This document shows positions 57,386 to 64,000 of a stretch of DNA of 64,000 nt, piece by piece. Under the pieces are notes generated by a model that saw only the letters and a list, made by a program, of their open reading frames with translations, had not been told where the DNA came from and did not search any database. How positions within the stretch are numbered: position 1 is the first letter of the stretch; each line of letters begins with the position of its first letter. Source of the DNA: an uncultured Clostridia bacterium. GTDB lineage: Bacteria > Bacillota > Clostridia > Oscillospirales > Butyricicoccaceae. The position numbers were made by a program, and so were the translations under genes. The DNA is taken from positions 1-64,000 of the forward strand of contig CAMEZQ010000006.1 in NCBI GenBank assembly GCA_945947915.1, in the 5' to 3' direction.

Positions 57386-57424
57386 AAAGCCGGATGATCC
57401 TGGGATCATCCGGCTTTATCATAG
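57386..57424 (-). terminator. Terminator of the first YitT gene
   Basis: AGCCGGATGATCC / GGATCATCCGGCT stem with flanking AAA and TTT, just past the stop codon. Confidence 0.8.
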
Positions 57425-57435
57425 CACAGATCGGT

Positions 57436-58317
57436 TTACTTTTCCACCGAGGCCGCGCGGGCGGTATGCGCCGGAGCATCGTGGGGCGGCGTATAGACCT
57501 CATGGATGGGCAGCACGGTGACGAAGGCCGTGGGGTCCAGGCGGGCGATGTGGTTGATGAGCTTTTTATATTTATCTTTGTCCAGGATGGTGATGATCTC
57601 CCGGCGGGTGCGGTCGTCGTAGGCGCCGTGGGCTTCATAGACGGTGGCGCCGGCGTCCAGGTCGCGGAGGATATACTGCAGAAGGGCTGTTTCCTCCCGG
57701 GAGATGATGCACACCCGCTTTTTCTCATTCATGCCGAAGATGAAATGGTCCAGGGCCACGCCGCTCATATAGGTGCCCACCACGGCCAGCAGCACGGTGC
57801 GGACGTCGTAGAAAAAGGCCGACGACACGGCGACGCACAGGCCGGCGGCCGACGCCGCCTTGCCCATATCCATGTGCAGGTATTTGTTGAGGATCTTGGT
57901 GACGATGTCCAGGCCGCCCGAGGAGGCGTTGCGGTTAAAGAGAATGGTCTGGCCCACCGAGCAGAAGAAGATGAAGCAGCAGAGGTCGGTCAGCGGATCG
58001 CCCATGATGGAGCCCTGATTGGGGAAAAACCGCTCCAGCAGGCCCATGACGGCCGGCAGCAGGATGGAGGTATAGACCGTCTTGGCGCCGAATTCCCGTC
58101 CCAGCAGGATAAAGCCCAGAATGAGCAGGCCGACGTTGAGGACCATGGTGATGGCGGAAATGCTCAGCGGCAGCAGGTTGGACAGAATGAGCGCCAGACC
58201 CGAGATGCTGCCCAGGGGGATGGCGCTGGGAATGATGAAGAAATAGACCGACGCGGCGATGAGCGCCGTGGCCAGCGTGATGGCGGTCAGGTCGACCGCA
58301 GCCTTGCCTTTTTTCAT
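57436..58317 (-). CDS. YitT family membrane protein, copy 1
   Basis: 293 residues: about five to six membrane helices (~10-30, ~35-55, ~58-75, ~105-125 and ~155-185) with the family motif NRNASSGGLDIVTKILNKYL (~128-147), then a cytoplasmic DUF2179 domain (~195-275, RVCIISREETALLQYILRDL). YitT proteins are widespread in Firmicutes and of unknown transport function. AAAAAAGGC lies near the ATG, and GGAGG is a little further upstream. A paralogue is encoded at 62098-62955. Confidence 0.9.
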   Translation of the reverse strand: MKKGKAAVDLTAITLATALIAASVYFFIIPSAIPLGSISGLALILSNLLPLSISAITMVLNVGLLILGFILLGREFGAKTVYTSILLPAVMGLLERFFPNQGSIMGDPLTDLCCFIFFCSVGQTILFNRNASSGGLDIVTKILNKYLHMDMGKAASAAGLCVAVSSAFFYDVRTVLLAVVGTYMSGVALDHFIFGMNEKKRVCIISREETALLQYILRDLDAGATVYEAHGAYDDRTRREIITILDKDKYKKLINHIARLDPTAFVTVLPIHEVYTPPHDAPAHTARAASVEK

Positions 58318-58321
58318 AGGG

Positions 58322-58532
58322 TACCTCCGCAGCGGGCCGGCTGGCCCGGATTTCGCTTTGCAGCGGCATCTATCCTATCATCATTCTGTTTTCCGCGCAA
58401 GGGGGCGGCCCGCCGTCAAAAAACCGCCCCGGAGGGTTTTGCCCGGGACGGTGGGCGCCGTGTTTCCCGCGGCGATATTTTTCCCCTTTCCCTGCCGAAA
58501 AAGAATATTCGGCCGCCGGGCATCCGGCGCAA
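58322..58532. other. Intergenic stretch without a gene
   Basis: About 210 bases between the YitT start and the gdhA terminator. A GGTTTT / AAAACC-like hairpin (CCGCCCCGGAGGGTTTT) near 58425 and a GGCCGCCGGGC segment near 58510 are visible. I see no reading frame with a ribosome-binding site and no clear regulatory RNA. Confidence 0.5.
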
Positions 58533-58573
58533 TAAAAAACCCGGCTTGTCCTTTTGGGACAAGCCGGGCAGGA
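58533..58573 (-). terminator. Terminator of gdhA
   Basis: CCCGGCTTGTCC / GGACAAGCCGGG stem with a TTTTTTATT tail on the minus strand. Confidence 0.9.
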
Positions 58574-58596
58574 GATCTGTTTGGAAGAACGCAGGC

Positions 58597-59943
58597 TTAG
58601 AAAATGCCTTCAGCCATCATAGCCTCGGCGACCTTCTTGAAGCCGGCGATGTTGGCACCGGCGACCAGGTCGTAACCAAAGCCGGCTTCTTCAGCGGCCT
58701 TGGCCGAGTTGTCGTGGATGTTCTTCATGATGCTCTGCAGCTTGGCATTGACCTCTTCGGGCTCCCAGCTGTAGCGCATGGAGTTCTGAGCCATCTCCAG
58801 AGCCGATGTGGCGACGCCGCCGGCGTTGACAGCCTTGGAGGGGGCAACGCACTTGACATTCTTCTGCAGATATTCCAGAGCTTCGTTGGTGGTGGGCATG
58901 TTGGCGACTTCGATGTAGTACTGGACGCCGTTGTCGACCATCTGCTTGGCCTCGGTCATGCCGATCTCGTTCTGATAGGCGCAGGGCATGCAGATATCGA
59001 CCTTCTCGCCCCAGACCTTGGCCTTGGGAACGAACTTGACGCCGAACTTGTCAGCGTAATCCTGGGCGCGGTCACGGCCGGAAGCACGCATCTCCAGCAG
59101 ATAGCCGATCTTCTCGGGGGTGACGATGCCGTCGGGATCGTAGCAGTAGCCGTCAGGACCGGAGATGGTGACGACCTTGCCGCCCAGCTGAGCGACCTTC
59201 TCGCAGACGCCCCAGGCAACGTTGCCGAAGCCGGAAACGGCGACGGTCTTGCCTTCGAGGGTCTCGCCGAAGTGCTTCAGAACTTCGACCAGATAGTAAG
59301 TAGCGCCGTAGCCGGTGGCTTCGGGACGGAAGTAGGAGCCGCCGTAGGACAGGCCCTTACCGGTCAGAACGCCGTTCTCCCAGACGTTCTTGATGCGCTT
59401 GTACTGGCCGTACAGATAGCCGATCTCGCGGCCGGCAACACCGATATCACCGGCGGGAACGTCGACGTCGGGACCGATGTGGCGATACAGCTCGGTCATG
59501 AAGGCCTGGCAGAAACGCATGATCTCGTTGTCGGACTTGCCGCGGGGGTCAAAGTCGGAGCCGCCCTTGGCGCCGCCGATGGGCAGGCTGGTCAGGCTGT
59601 TTTTGAAGGTCTGCTCAAAGCCCAGGAACTTCATGGTGTCCAGGGTGACATCGGGATGGAAGCGCAGGCCGCCCTTGTAGGGGCCGATGGCGCCGTTGAA
59701 CTGGACGCGGTAGCCGCGGTTGACGTGGACTTCGCCCTTATCGTCGACCCATGTGACGCGGAAAGAGATCTGGCGATCGGGTTCGCACATTCTCTCCAGC
59801 AGGCCGGCCTTTTCATACTCGGGATGCTGAGCGACAACACCCTCGATGCTCTTGAAGACTTCTTCAACTGTCTGGATGAACAGGTTTTCGCCCTTGTTGC
59901 GGGCCTTGACTTCGTCCAGAACTCTCTGCATGTAAGCGTTCAT
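58597..59943 (-). CDS. gdhA: NADP-type glutamate dehydrogenase
   Basis: Interconverts 2-oxoglutarate plus ammonia and glutamate. 448 residues, the hexameric bacterial size. Substrate and catalytic motifs: GPYKGGLRFHPDV (~86-98), SLPIGGAKGGSDFDPRGKSD (~118-137; catalytic Lys in GGAKGG), DVDVPAGDIGVAGREI (~159-174), and the nucleotide-binding AVSGFGNVAWGVCEKVAQLG (~234-253). The start is the ATG at 59941-59943 with GGAGGAGATACCA upstream; an in-frame ATG 11 codons earlier has no site. The codon choice is more uniform and less GC-biased than its neighbours, as expected for a highly expressed gene. Confidence 0.97.
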   Translation of the reverse strand: MNAYMQRVLDEVKARNKGENLFIQTVEEVFKSIEGVVAQHPEYEKAGLLERMCEPDRQISFRVTWVDDKGEVHVNRGYRVQFNGAIGPYKGGLRFHPDVTLDTMKFLGFEQTFKNSLTSLPIGGAKGGSDFDPRGKSDNEIMRFCQAFMTELYRHIGPDVDVPAGDIGVAGREIGYLYGQYKRIKNVWENGVLTGKGLSYGGSYFRPEATGYGATYYLVEVLKHFGETLEGKTVAVSGFGNVAWGVCEKVAQLGGKVVTISGPDGYCYDPDGIVTPEKIGYLLEMRASGRDRAQDYADKFGVKFVPKAKVWGEKVDICMPCAYQNEIGMTEAKQMVDNGVQYYIEVANMPTTNEALEYLQKNVKCVAPSKAVNAGGVATSALEMAQNSMRYSWEPEEVNAKLQSIMKNIHDNSAKAAEEAGFGYDLVAGANIAGFKKVAEAMMAEGIF

Positions 59944-60124
59944 TGGTATCTCCTCCAATAAAATATTTTCATACATGATCTGGTGTACGGGCGGTCCCCG
60001 TACATCTTCATGGTAACGCTAACCGCCCCAAAAGTCAAGCAAAACAGAGGGTTTTGCCGCGCAAAAAAGTTGCTGCCGGAGGCGGCGGGCGGCAAAGGGT
60101 CCCGGATAAATTCCCATTATAAAT

Positions 60125-60331
60125 TTGTATGCGCCGAAAAGGCTTCCGGCGGCCGTCCGGCTGGAAGCCGGCCGCGTCTATTCCGAAGCCGAGCTGGGCG
60201 ACCTGCTGGACGCCTGGCACACCTTCCACGACCCGGCCACCCTGCGGCGGGAGCTTTACAACAACCGCTTCCTCGACCGTTCTCCCGACGGCCGCGCCTA
60301 CTGGGCCACGCCCGGCGAGGGGCAGGCGTAA
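60125..60331 (+). CDS. Small DUF2087-domain protein
   Basis: 68 residues, TTG start. Residues ~13-60 match DUF2087: LEAGRVYSEAELGDLLDAWH, then DPATLRRELYNNRFLDRSPD and GRAYW. The domain is normally the C-terminal part of ~100- to 240-residue proteins, often behind an HTH, where it resembles a small winged helix. Here the N-terminal part is missing and no good ribosome-binding site precedes the TTG, so it may be a remnant. A proper terminator follows, which favours expression. Alternative: a short stand-alone DNA-binding protein. Confidence 0.6.
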   Translation: MYAPKRLPAAVRLEAGRVYSEAELGDLLDAWHTFHDPATLRRELYNNRFLDRSPDGRAYWATPGEGQA

Positions 60332-60366
60332 AAAAAGAGCGTCCGGCCGGACGCTCTTTTTCTCTG
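60330..60366 (+). terminator. Terminator of the DUF2087 gene
   Basis: AAAAAGAGCGTCCGG / CCGGACGCTCTTTTT perfect stem abutting the stop codon. Confidence 0.88.
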
Positions 60367-60421
60367 AAAGCCATGCAGAGGGCCTTAAATATATCTTAAT
60401 CTCCCGGCGGCGCTATTCCAA

Positions 60422-60450
60422 TTGAAATTTTGTGAATTTCATGTTAAAAT
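60422..60450 (+). promoter_or_regulatory. Promoter of pssA-psd
   Basis: TTGAAA and TAAAAT with a 17-bp spacer, ~70 bp before the start codon. Confidence 0.75.
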
Positions 60451-60519
60451 CAAACCAGTATATCATCGGCCATCTGTTCGTTTTGACAGGGATGGAGCAA
60501 AGAGGGAGATTGTTTTTAC

Positions 60520-61149
60520 ATGTTAGGTTTCTATAATTACACCGTCGTGCTGACCTATATCGGCGCGGCGTCGGGGGTTTATGGCATCATGTCGACCCTC
60601 ACCCGGCAAAGCCCCCGCATCGGCATCATCTGTCTGATGCTGTCGGGCCTGTGCGATATGTTCGACGGCGCCGTGGCCAAGACCCGCAAGCGCACCGATG
60701 ACGAAAAGCGCTTCGGCATCCAGATCGATTCGCTGGCCGACCTGATCTGCTTCGGCGTGCTGCCGGCCTGCATCGGCTATGCCATCGGCCTGCGCAGGCC
60801 CTGGCACCAGTGGATCCTGGTGGGCTATGCACTGGCCGCGCTGATCCGGCTGGCCTATTTCAATGTCATGGAGGAAAACCGTCAGAAGCGTGAAGACGGC
60901 CGCCGCACCCAGTATGACGGCCTGCCGGTCACCTGCTCGGCGCTGATCTTCCCCTTTATCTATGTGCTGATCCCCCAGTTCGGTCTGGCCTATCTGCCCA
61001 CGGCCTACGGCTTGACCATGGTGATGACGGCCTTTGCCTTTCTGGCCACCTTCAAGGTCAAAAAGTTCAGCCTGAAGGGCAATATCCTGCTGGTTTTTCT
61101 GGTGGCGCTGGCCGCCATTCTGCTCCTGGCGCGCAATGTCGTTATCTGA
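60520..61149 (+). CDS. pssA: CDP-diacylglycerol--serine O-phosphatidyltransferase
   Basis: 209 residues with about six membrane helices. The CDP-alcohol phosphotransferase motif is read as MFDGAVAK, then eight-residue-spaced FGIQIDSLAD (~47-74), placing the metal-binding Asp residues. It makes phosphatidylserine from CDP-diacylglycerol and serine. The next gene, a phosphatidylserine decarboxylase, overlaps it by 14 nt, which fixes the product as phosphatidylserine rather than another CDP-alcohol product. AGAGGGAG lies ~11 bases before the ATG. Confidence 0.94.
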   Translation: MLGFYNYTVVLTYIGAASGVYGIMSTLTRQSPRIGIICLMLSGLCDMFDGAVAKTRKRTDDEKRFGIQIDSLADLICFGVLPACIGYAIGLRRPWHQWILVGYALAALIRLAYFNVMEENRQKREDGRRTQYDGLPVTCSALIFPFIYVLIPQFGLAYLPTAYGLTMVMTAFAFLATFKVKKFSLKGNILLVFLVALAAILLLARNVVI

Positions 61150-62002
61150 GCGTTTTCGGCGGCCCCCCTGCCCGCCCCCGGCCGAGGGCGGCGTATTGGC
61201 CGCGCTGTACGGCGGACGGCTCTCTTTTCTGCTGCCCGTGATCTCGGCCCCCATCCTCAGCCGCCTGGCCGGCGCCTTTCTCGACAGCCCCTTGTCCACC
61301 CCTTTCATCCGGGGGTTTATCCGCAAAAACAACATCGATATGTCCGACTATCCCCGGGAGAAATATAAGAGCTTCAACGCCTTTTTCACCCGGGAGATCC
61401 TGCCCGAGCGCCGGCCCGGCCGCATCGAAAGCGACCCGCGCGACCTCATATCCCCGGCCGACAGCCGTCTGACCGTCTATCCCATCGGCGGCGACACCAG
61501 CTTCCGCATCAAATACGGCACCTATTCCGCCGCCTCCCTGCTGGGCGGCGGGGACCGGGCCGCCGCCTTTGCCGGCGGATACTGCATGGTCTTTCGCCTG
61601 TCGGTGGACGATTACCACCGCTACTGCTTCTTCGACAGCGGCCGCATGGGCCGCCGCTGGCGCATCCCCGGCAGGTACTATACAGTGCAGCCGGCCGCTC
61701 TGCGCACCCACGATTATTTTAAAGAGAACACCCGGGAATGCTGCCTGATGGAGACCGACCATTTCGGCACGGCCGCCTGCGTCGAGATCGGGGCCACCTT
61801 CGTGGGCCGCATCGTCAACCGGGATGTCCGGTCGTTCGCCCGGGGCGAGGAAAAGGGCCGGTTTGAGTTCGGCGGCTCCACCGTCGTGCTGCTGCTGGAA
61901 AAAGGCGCCGCCGTCATCGACGCCGATATTCTGGAAAACTCCCAAAAGGGGCTGGAGACCCGCGTCCGCATCGGCGAGCCGGTGGGGCGGGCCCTTCGCT
62001 GA
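61136..62002 (+). CDS. psd: Phosphatidylserine decarboxylase
   Basis: Converts phosphatidylserine to phosphatidylethanolamine. 288 residues in the clostridial type II arrangement: FNAFFTREILPERRPG (~75-90), the catalytic Asp-His region VDDYHRYCFFDSG (~159-171; His for maturation), AACVEIGATFVGRI (~208-221) and the self-cleavage motif FEFGGSTVVLLLEKG (~239-253), where Ser becomes the pyruvoyl group. The start codon lies inside the end of pssA, which implies translational coupling. Confidence 0.94.
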   Translation: MSLSERFRRPPCPPPAEGGVLAALYGGRLSFLLPVISAPILSRLAGAFLDSPLSTPFIRGFIRKNNIDMSDYPREKYKSFNAFFTREILPERRPGRIESDPRDLISPADSRLTVYPIGGDTSFRIKYGTYSAASLLGGGDRAAAFAGGYCMVFRLSVDDYHRYCFFDSGRMGRRWRIPGRYYTVQPAALRTHDYFKENTRECCLMETDHFGTAACVEIGATFVGRIVNRDVRSFARGEEKGRFEFGGSTVVLLLEKGAAVIDADILENSQKGLETRVRIGEPVGRALR

Positions 62003-62015
62003 TCCTGCGTGAAGC

Positions 62016-62056
62016 ATAAAAAACGGATCCTGCATGGGGCAGGGTCCGTTTTTGGA
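62016..62056 (+). terminator. Terminator of pssA-psd
   Basis: AAAAACGGATCCTGC / GCAGGGTCCGTTTTT stem with a 5-nt loop. Confidence 0.88.
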
Positions 62057-62097
62057 TATACTGATCGTACTGCATGATACATCTGCGAGGTGACTTT

Positions 62098-62955
62098 ATG
62101 AAACACGGCTTTTCTCTGCGGCGGCTGGGCCGCGACCTGTTTTTTGATCTTCTGGGCAGCCTGCTCATCGCCGCCGGCATCTACAATTTTGCCCTGGAGG
62201 CCAACTTTCCCCTCACCGGCATTTCCGGCATCTGCCTGATCCTCTACCGCCTCTTCGGCCTGCCCATCGGTCTGGGCACCGTGCTGCTCAACATCCCCAT
62301 CGCCCTGCTCTGCTGGCGGCTGCTGGGGCGCGGCTTTTTCCTGCGCTCCATCCGCAGCATGCTCATTTCCTCCTTCTTCATCGACGTGGTGGCCCCCCTG
62401 CTGCCCGTCTACCACGGCGACCGCCTGCTGGCTGCCGTCTGCACCGGCGTCCTTTCGGGCCTGGGCTACGCCATCATTTACCTCAACAATTCCTCCACCG
62501 GCGGCAGCGATTTTATCATCATGGCCGTCAAGGCCCTGCGGCCCCATCTGTCGCTGGGCAATATTTCCTTTGCCACCGACAGCACCATCATCCTGCTGGG
62601 CGGCCTGCTCTTCAGCGACGCCGACGGCATCATTTACGGCATGATCATGGCCTATCTGCTGTCCCAGATGGTCGATAAGGTCATGTACGGCATCGACCGG
62701 GGCAAGGTGGCCCTCATCGTCACCGATCAGGGCAGCGTCATGGCCGCCGAGATCGAGCGCCGCACCGGCCGGGGCGCCACCCTGCTCAAGGCCACCGGCA
62801 GCTTTTCCGGCCAGGACAAGGAGGTCGTCATGTGCGCCTGCGACAACAAGCAGATGTTTCTGGTCCAGCGGGCCGCCAAGGCCTGCGACCCCCGCAGCTT
62901 TACCGTCGTCCTCGAATCCAGCGAGGTGCTGGGAGAGGGCTTCAAGATGGATTAA
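62098..62955 (+). CDS. YitT family membrane protein, copy 2
   Basis: 285 residues. Five to six helices are followed by the motif NNSSTGGSDFIIMAVKALRP (~131-150) and a DUF2179 domain (~200-280; GKVALIVTDQGSVMAAEIER), the same architecture as 57436-58317. The two share only moderate similarity, so they are old paralogues. GCGAGGTGACTTT precedes the chosen ATG; an in-frame ATG 8 codons upstream lacks a site. Confidence 0.9.
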   Translation: MKHGFSLRRLGRDLFFDLLGSLLIAAGIYNFALEANFPLTGISGICLILYRLFGLPIGLGTVLLNIPIALLCWRLLGRGFFLRSIRSMLISSFFIDVVAPLLPVYHGDRLLAAVCTGVLSGLGYAIIYLNNSSTGGSDFIIMAVKALRPHLSLGNISFATDSTIILLGGLLFSDADGIIYGMIMAYLLSQMVDKVMYGIDRGKVALIVTDQGSVMAAEIERRTGRGATLLKATGSFSGQDKEVVMCACDNKQMFLVQRAAKACDPRSFTVVLESSEVLGEGFKMD

Positions 62956-62996
62956 AAAAACCGACCTATGATTACGATCATAGGTCGGTTTTTTAT
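62956..62996 (+). terminator. Terminator of the second YitT gene
   Basis: AAAACCGACCTATGAT / ATCATAGGTCGGTTTT perfect stem with a short loop. Confidence 0.9.
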
Positions 62997-63023
62997 GTGA
63001 TGCACCGGCGCGGCAGCGCCCAA

Positions 63024-63071
63024 GGCTCCCCAGAGCACCGGGAGCTGTCAGCGAAGCTGACTGAGGGATTG
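63024..63071 (+). repeat. Module A repeat, GTCAGC variant
   Basis: Two hairpins, GCTCCC / GGGAGC and GTCAGC-GAA-GCTGAC, then TGAGGGATTG. The element overlaps the 3' end of the DUF559 gene: the last eight codons (QSLSQLR region) and the stop are read from its minus strand. Confidence 0.85.
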
Positions 63072-63416
63072 CTTTACCGCAGCATCGATATATGCACACA
63101 CTCCACGAAAATTTCTGATGACTTCATTGTTGGGAATACGAATGACCCTCAGACGATACCCCTCCAGAAAGGCGGTGCGGTCTGTATCTTTTTTTATATT
63201 TTTATCCTCATAGTGTTGAGAACCGTCCAGTTCAATGACAAGCTTTGCTTCTGCACTATAAAAATCTGCGATATATTTTCCAAGTACCTTTTGTCTGGAA
63301 AAACGGACAGGATAGGAACGCAAAAACTCATACCACAGACGACATTCTTCTCTTGTCATTTCTTTTCGCAGCTGCTTTGCCAATGGAACCAACTGTTTAT
63401 TGTGCTTCGACTGCAT
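63048..63416 (-). CDS. DUF559 family protein (Vsr/restriction-endonuclease-like fold)
   Basis: 122 residues. DUF559 features: LRKEMTREECRLWYEFLRS (~16-34), RFSRQKVLGKYIADFYSAEA (~38-57) with the Asp of the nuclease-like core, KLVIELDGSQHYEDKN (~58-73; Glu/Asp and the QH motif) and YRLRVIRIPNNEVIRNF (~90-106). It is related to very-short-patch-repair endonucleases by fold. Codon use is less GC-rich than its neighbours. Inverted-orientation module A elements flank it on both sides: its C-terminus lies inside one (63024-63071) and its start codon touches the other (63418-63471). This looks like a repeat-borne cassette. Confidence 0.85.
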   Translation of the reverse strand: MQSKHNKQLVPLAKQLRKEMTREECRLWYEFLRSYPVRFSRQKVLGKYIADFYSAEAKLVIELDGSQHYEDKNIKKDTDRTAFLEGYRLRVIRIPNNEVIRNFRGVCAYIDAAVKQSLSQLR

Positions 63417-63417
63417 G

Positions 63418-63471
63418 ACAATCCCTCCGTCACGGCTTGCGCCGTGCCACCTCCCGGTGCTGAAGGGAGGC
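63418..63471 (-). repeat. Module A repeat, CACGGC variant
   Basis: Hairpin 1 CCTCCC / GGGAGG; hairpin 2 CACGGC-GCAA-GCCGTG (a GNRA-type tetraloop); then GGAGGGATTGT on the minus strand. It begins two bases from the DUF559 start codon. Confidence 0.85.
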
Positions 63472-63511
63472 GCTGGCGCGGTGCCTTCATTAAGCCTGCG
63501 GGGTGCACCAA

Positions 63512-63560
63512 AGGCTCCCCTGTGCAAGGGGAGCTGGCTGCGGAGCAGACTGAGGGGTTG
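63512..63560 (+). repeat. Module A repeat, GCTCCCC variant
   Basis: Hairpin 1 GCTCCCC / GGGGAGC; a weaker second hairpin around CTGC-GGA-GCAG; tail TGAGGGGTTG. It is joined to the preceding minus copy by a ~40-bp spacer that recurs at 63656-63696. Confidence 0.82.
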
Positions 63561-63606
63561 TTTTGCCGTTCTTGATGAGAACAGTGCATTTATTTAACTC
63601 GATCAG

Positions 63607-63655
63607 ACAATCCCTCCGGGGTCTGCGACCCCACCTCCCTTTACACAAGGGAGGC
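63607..63655 (-). repeat. Module A repeat, GGGGTC-GCA-GACCCC variant
   Basis: Hairpin 1 CCTCCC / GGGAGG and hairpin 2 GGGGTC / GACCCC with a GCA loop. The spacer to the next plus copy resembles that between 63471 and 63512 (CGCTGGC, CGGTG, CTTC, TTAAGC, TGCGGGG, GCACCAAA in order). Confidence 0.85.
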
Positions 63656-63696
63656 GCTGGCTCGGTGTCTTCTTTAAGCTTGCGGGGCGCACCAAA

Positions 63697-63744
63697 GGCT
63701 CCCCTGTGCAAGGGGAGCTGGATGCGGAGCAGACTGAGGGGTTG
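63697..63744 (+). repeat. Module A repeat, GCTCCCC variant, second copy
   Basis: Nearly identical to 63512-63560 (GAT in place of GGC before GCGGAGCAG). It completes a second minus-spacer-plus composite unit. Confidence 0.82.
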
Positions 63745-63830
63745 TAAGGGCAGGTTAAAAGTTAGAAGGAATAGTGAAGAAGCAAACGAAGAACTTGTTC
63801 ACTCTTCACGATAACTTCTAGCTTGCCCCG
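63745..63830. other. Short AT-richer spacer between repeats
   Basis: About 85 bases of lower GC (AGTTAGAAGG, ATAGTGAAGAAGC, ACTCTTCACGATAACTTCTAG), with a weak inverted match AGTTAGAAG/CTTCTAG.. and GAAGAGT-like ends. No gene visible; possibly a relic of an element between repeats. Confidence 0.4.
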
Positions 63831-63884
63831 ACAATCCCTCCGTCACGGCTTGCGCCGTGCCACCTCCCGGTGCTGAAGGGAGGC
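63831..63884 (-). repeat. Module A repeat, CACGGC variant, second copy
   Basis: Same as 63418-63471 across both hairpins. It is the last of six alternately oriented copies in the block. Confidence 0.85.
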
Positions 63885-63948
63885 GCTGGCTCGCGGCCTT
63901 CTTTTCGTAATTCGTCCTGCAGGGACACCGCACTTCTTCCCTGCCCGT

Positions 63949-64000
63949 TTACTCCGGCGCCTTCATGGATTCCACCATGGAAATGCGCCGCAGCTTGCCG
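63949..64000 (-). CDS. C-terminal end of a protein running off the window
   Basis: Seventeen minus-strand codons, GKLRRISMVESMKAPE, end at TAA (63949-63951). The RKxSxVESLR-like ending resembles the last residues of FtsX/MacB-type ABC transporter permeases, where ...RISxVEAL is common. With so few residues this is only a suggestion. Confidence 0.4.
   Translation of the reverse strand, partial: GKLRRISMVESMKAPE

Noticed and set aside
57382..59961. An 859-codon plus-strand open frame across the YitT gene and gdhA
   Set aside because: Antisense to two certain genes and crosses the gdhA terminator; no family features.

Overview
The window looks like the replication-origin region of a high-GC Gram-positive anaerobe of the class Clostridia, most likely an Oscillospiraceae/Ruminococcaceae-type gut bacterium. 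This is an inference from gene content (dnaA-dnaN-S4-recF, RemB/DUF370, Soj/Spo0J and a second ParB, split ThrE exporters, YitT proteins, NADP-type glutamate dehydrogenase), strong GGAGG ribosome-binding sites, GC-rich codon use, and interspersed palindromic elements of a kind common in that family. No rRNA or CRISPR array is present. Three tRNA genes are present: Ser-UGA, Ser-GCU and initiator Met.

Layout. 0-9 kb: a broken MATE exporter, a HutD-like protein, two tRNA-Ser genes, a lipoprotein serpin, a tautomerase, pyruvate kinase, a split ThrE exporter, a phosphodiester glycosidase and an M24 peptidase. 9-12 kb: a rearranged patch holding a metA remnant and a second ThrE pair between two copies of a 142-residue membrane-protein gene. 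12-19 kb: peptide and amide catabolism (long M24 aminopeptidase P, amidohydrolase, two M20 hydrolases) and tRNA-fMet. 19.7-39.6 kb: a long minus-strand core block, which in transcription order is remB, gyrB, dnaA, [oriC], dnaN, S4 protein, recF, pspC, gyrA, rnhA, an HTH membrane protein, mnmE, mnmG, rsmG, noc-like parB, [parS], parA, parB, serS. 39.9-46.6 kb: a plus-strand block of mnmA, an alpha/beta hydrolase, a membrane-anchored murF-like ligase, ddl, iscS and iscU. 46.7-64 kb: a MalY-type lyase, S51 and M14 peptidases, an autoregulated-looking XRE repressor beside a SARP/BTAD regulator, two GNAT enzymes, a LUD protein, two YitT proteins, gdhA, pssA-psd and a DUF559 nuclease-like gene.

Functional picture. 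The origin block couples initiation (DnaA, DnaN), topology (gyrase), repair (RecF), segregation (ParA, ParB, parS) and tRNA/rRNA modification. Around it lie at least six peptidases or amidohydrolases, glutamate dehydrogenase, a C-S lyase and two threonine/serine exporters, which suggests a peptide- and amino-acid-using lifestyle.

The most unusual content is a mosaic of structured interspersed repeats in six intergenic blocks (about 15.6-16.0, 19.1-19.6, 23.85-24.4, 48.6-49.7, 56.55-57.35 and 63.0-63.9 kb). Their hairpin stems change in sequence between copies but stay complementary, and most of their small loops are GNA or GNRA type. In the last block the repeats alternate in orientation and bracket a DUF559 gene whose last codons lie inside a repeat. 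The origin gene order is also unusual: remB and gyrB lie upstream of dnaA, and the dnaN-gyrA and mnmE-serS groups share one strand.
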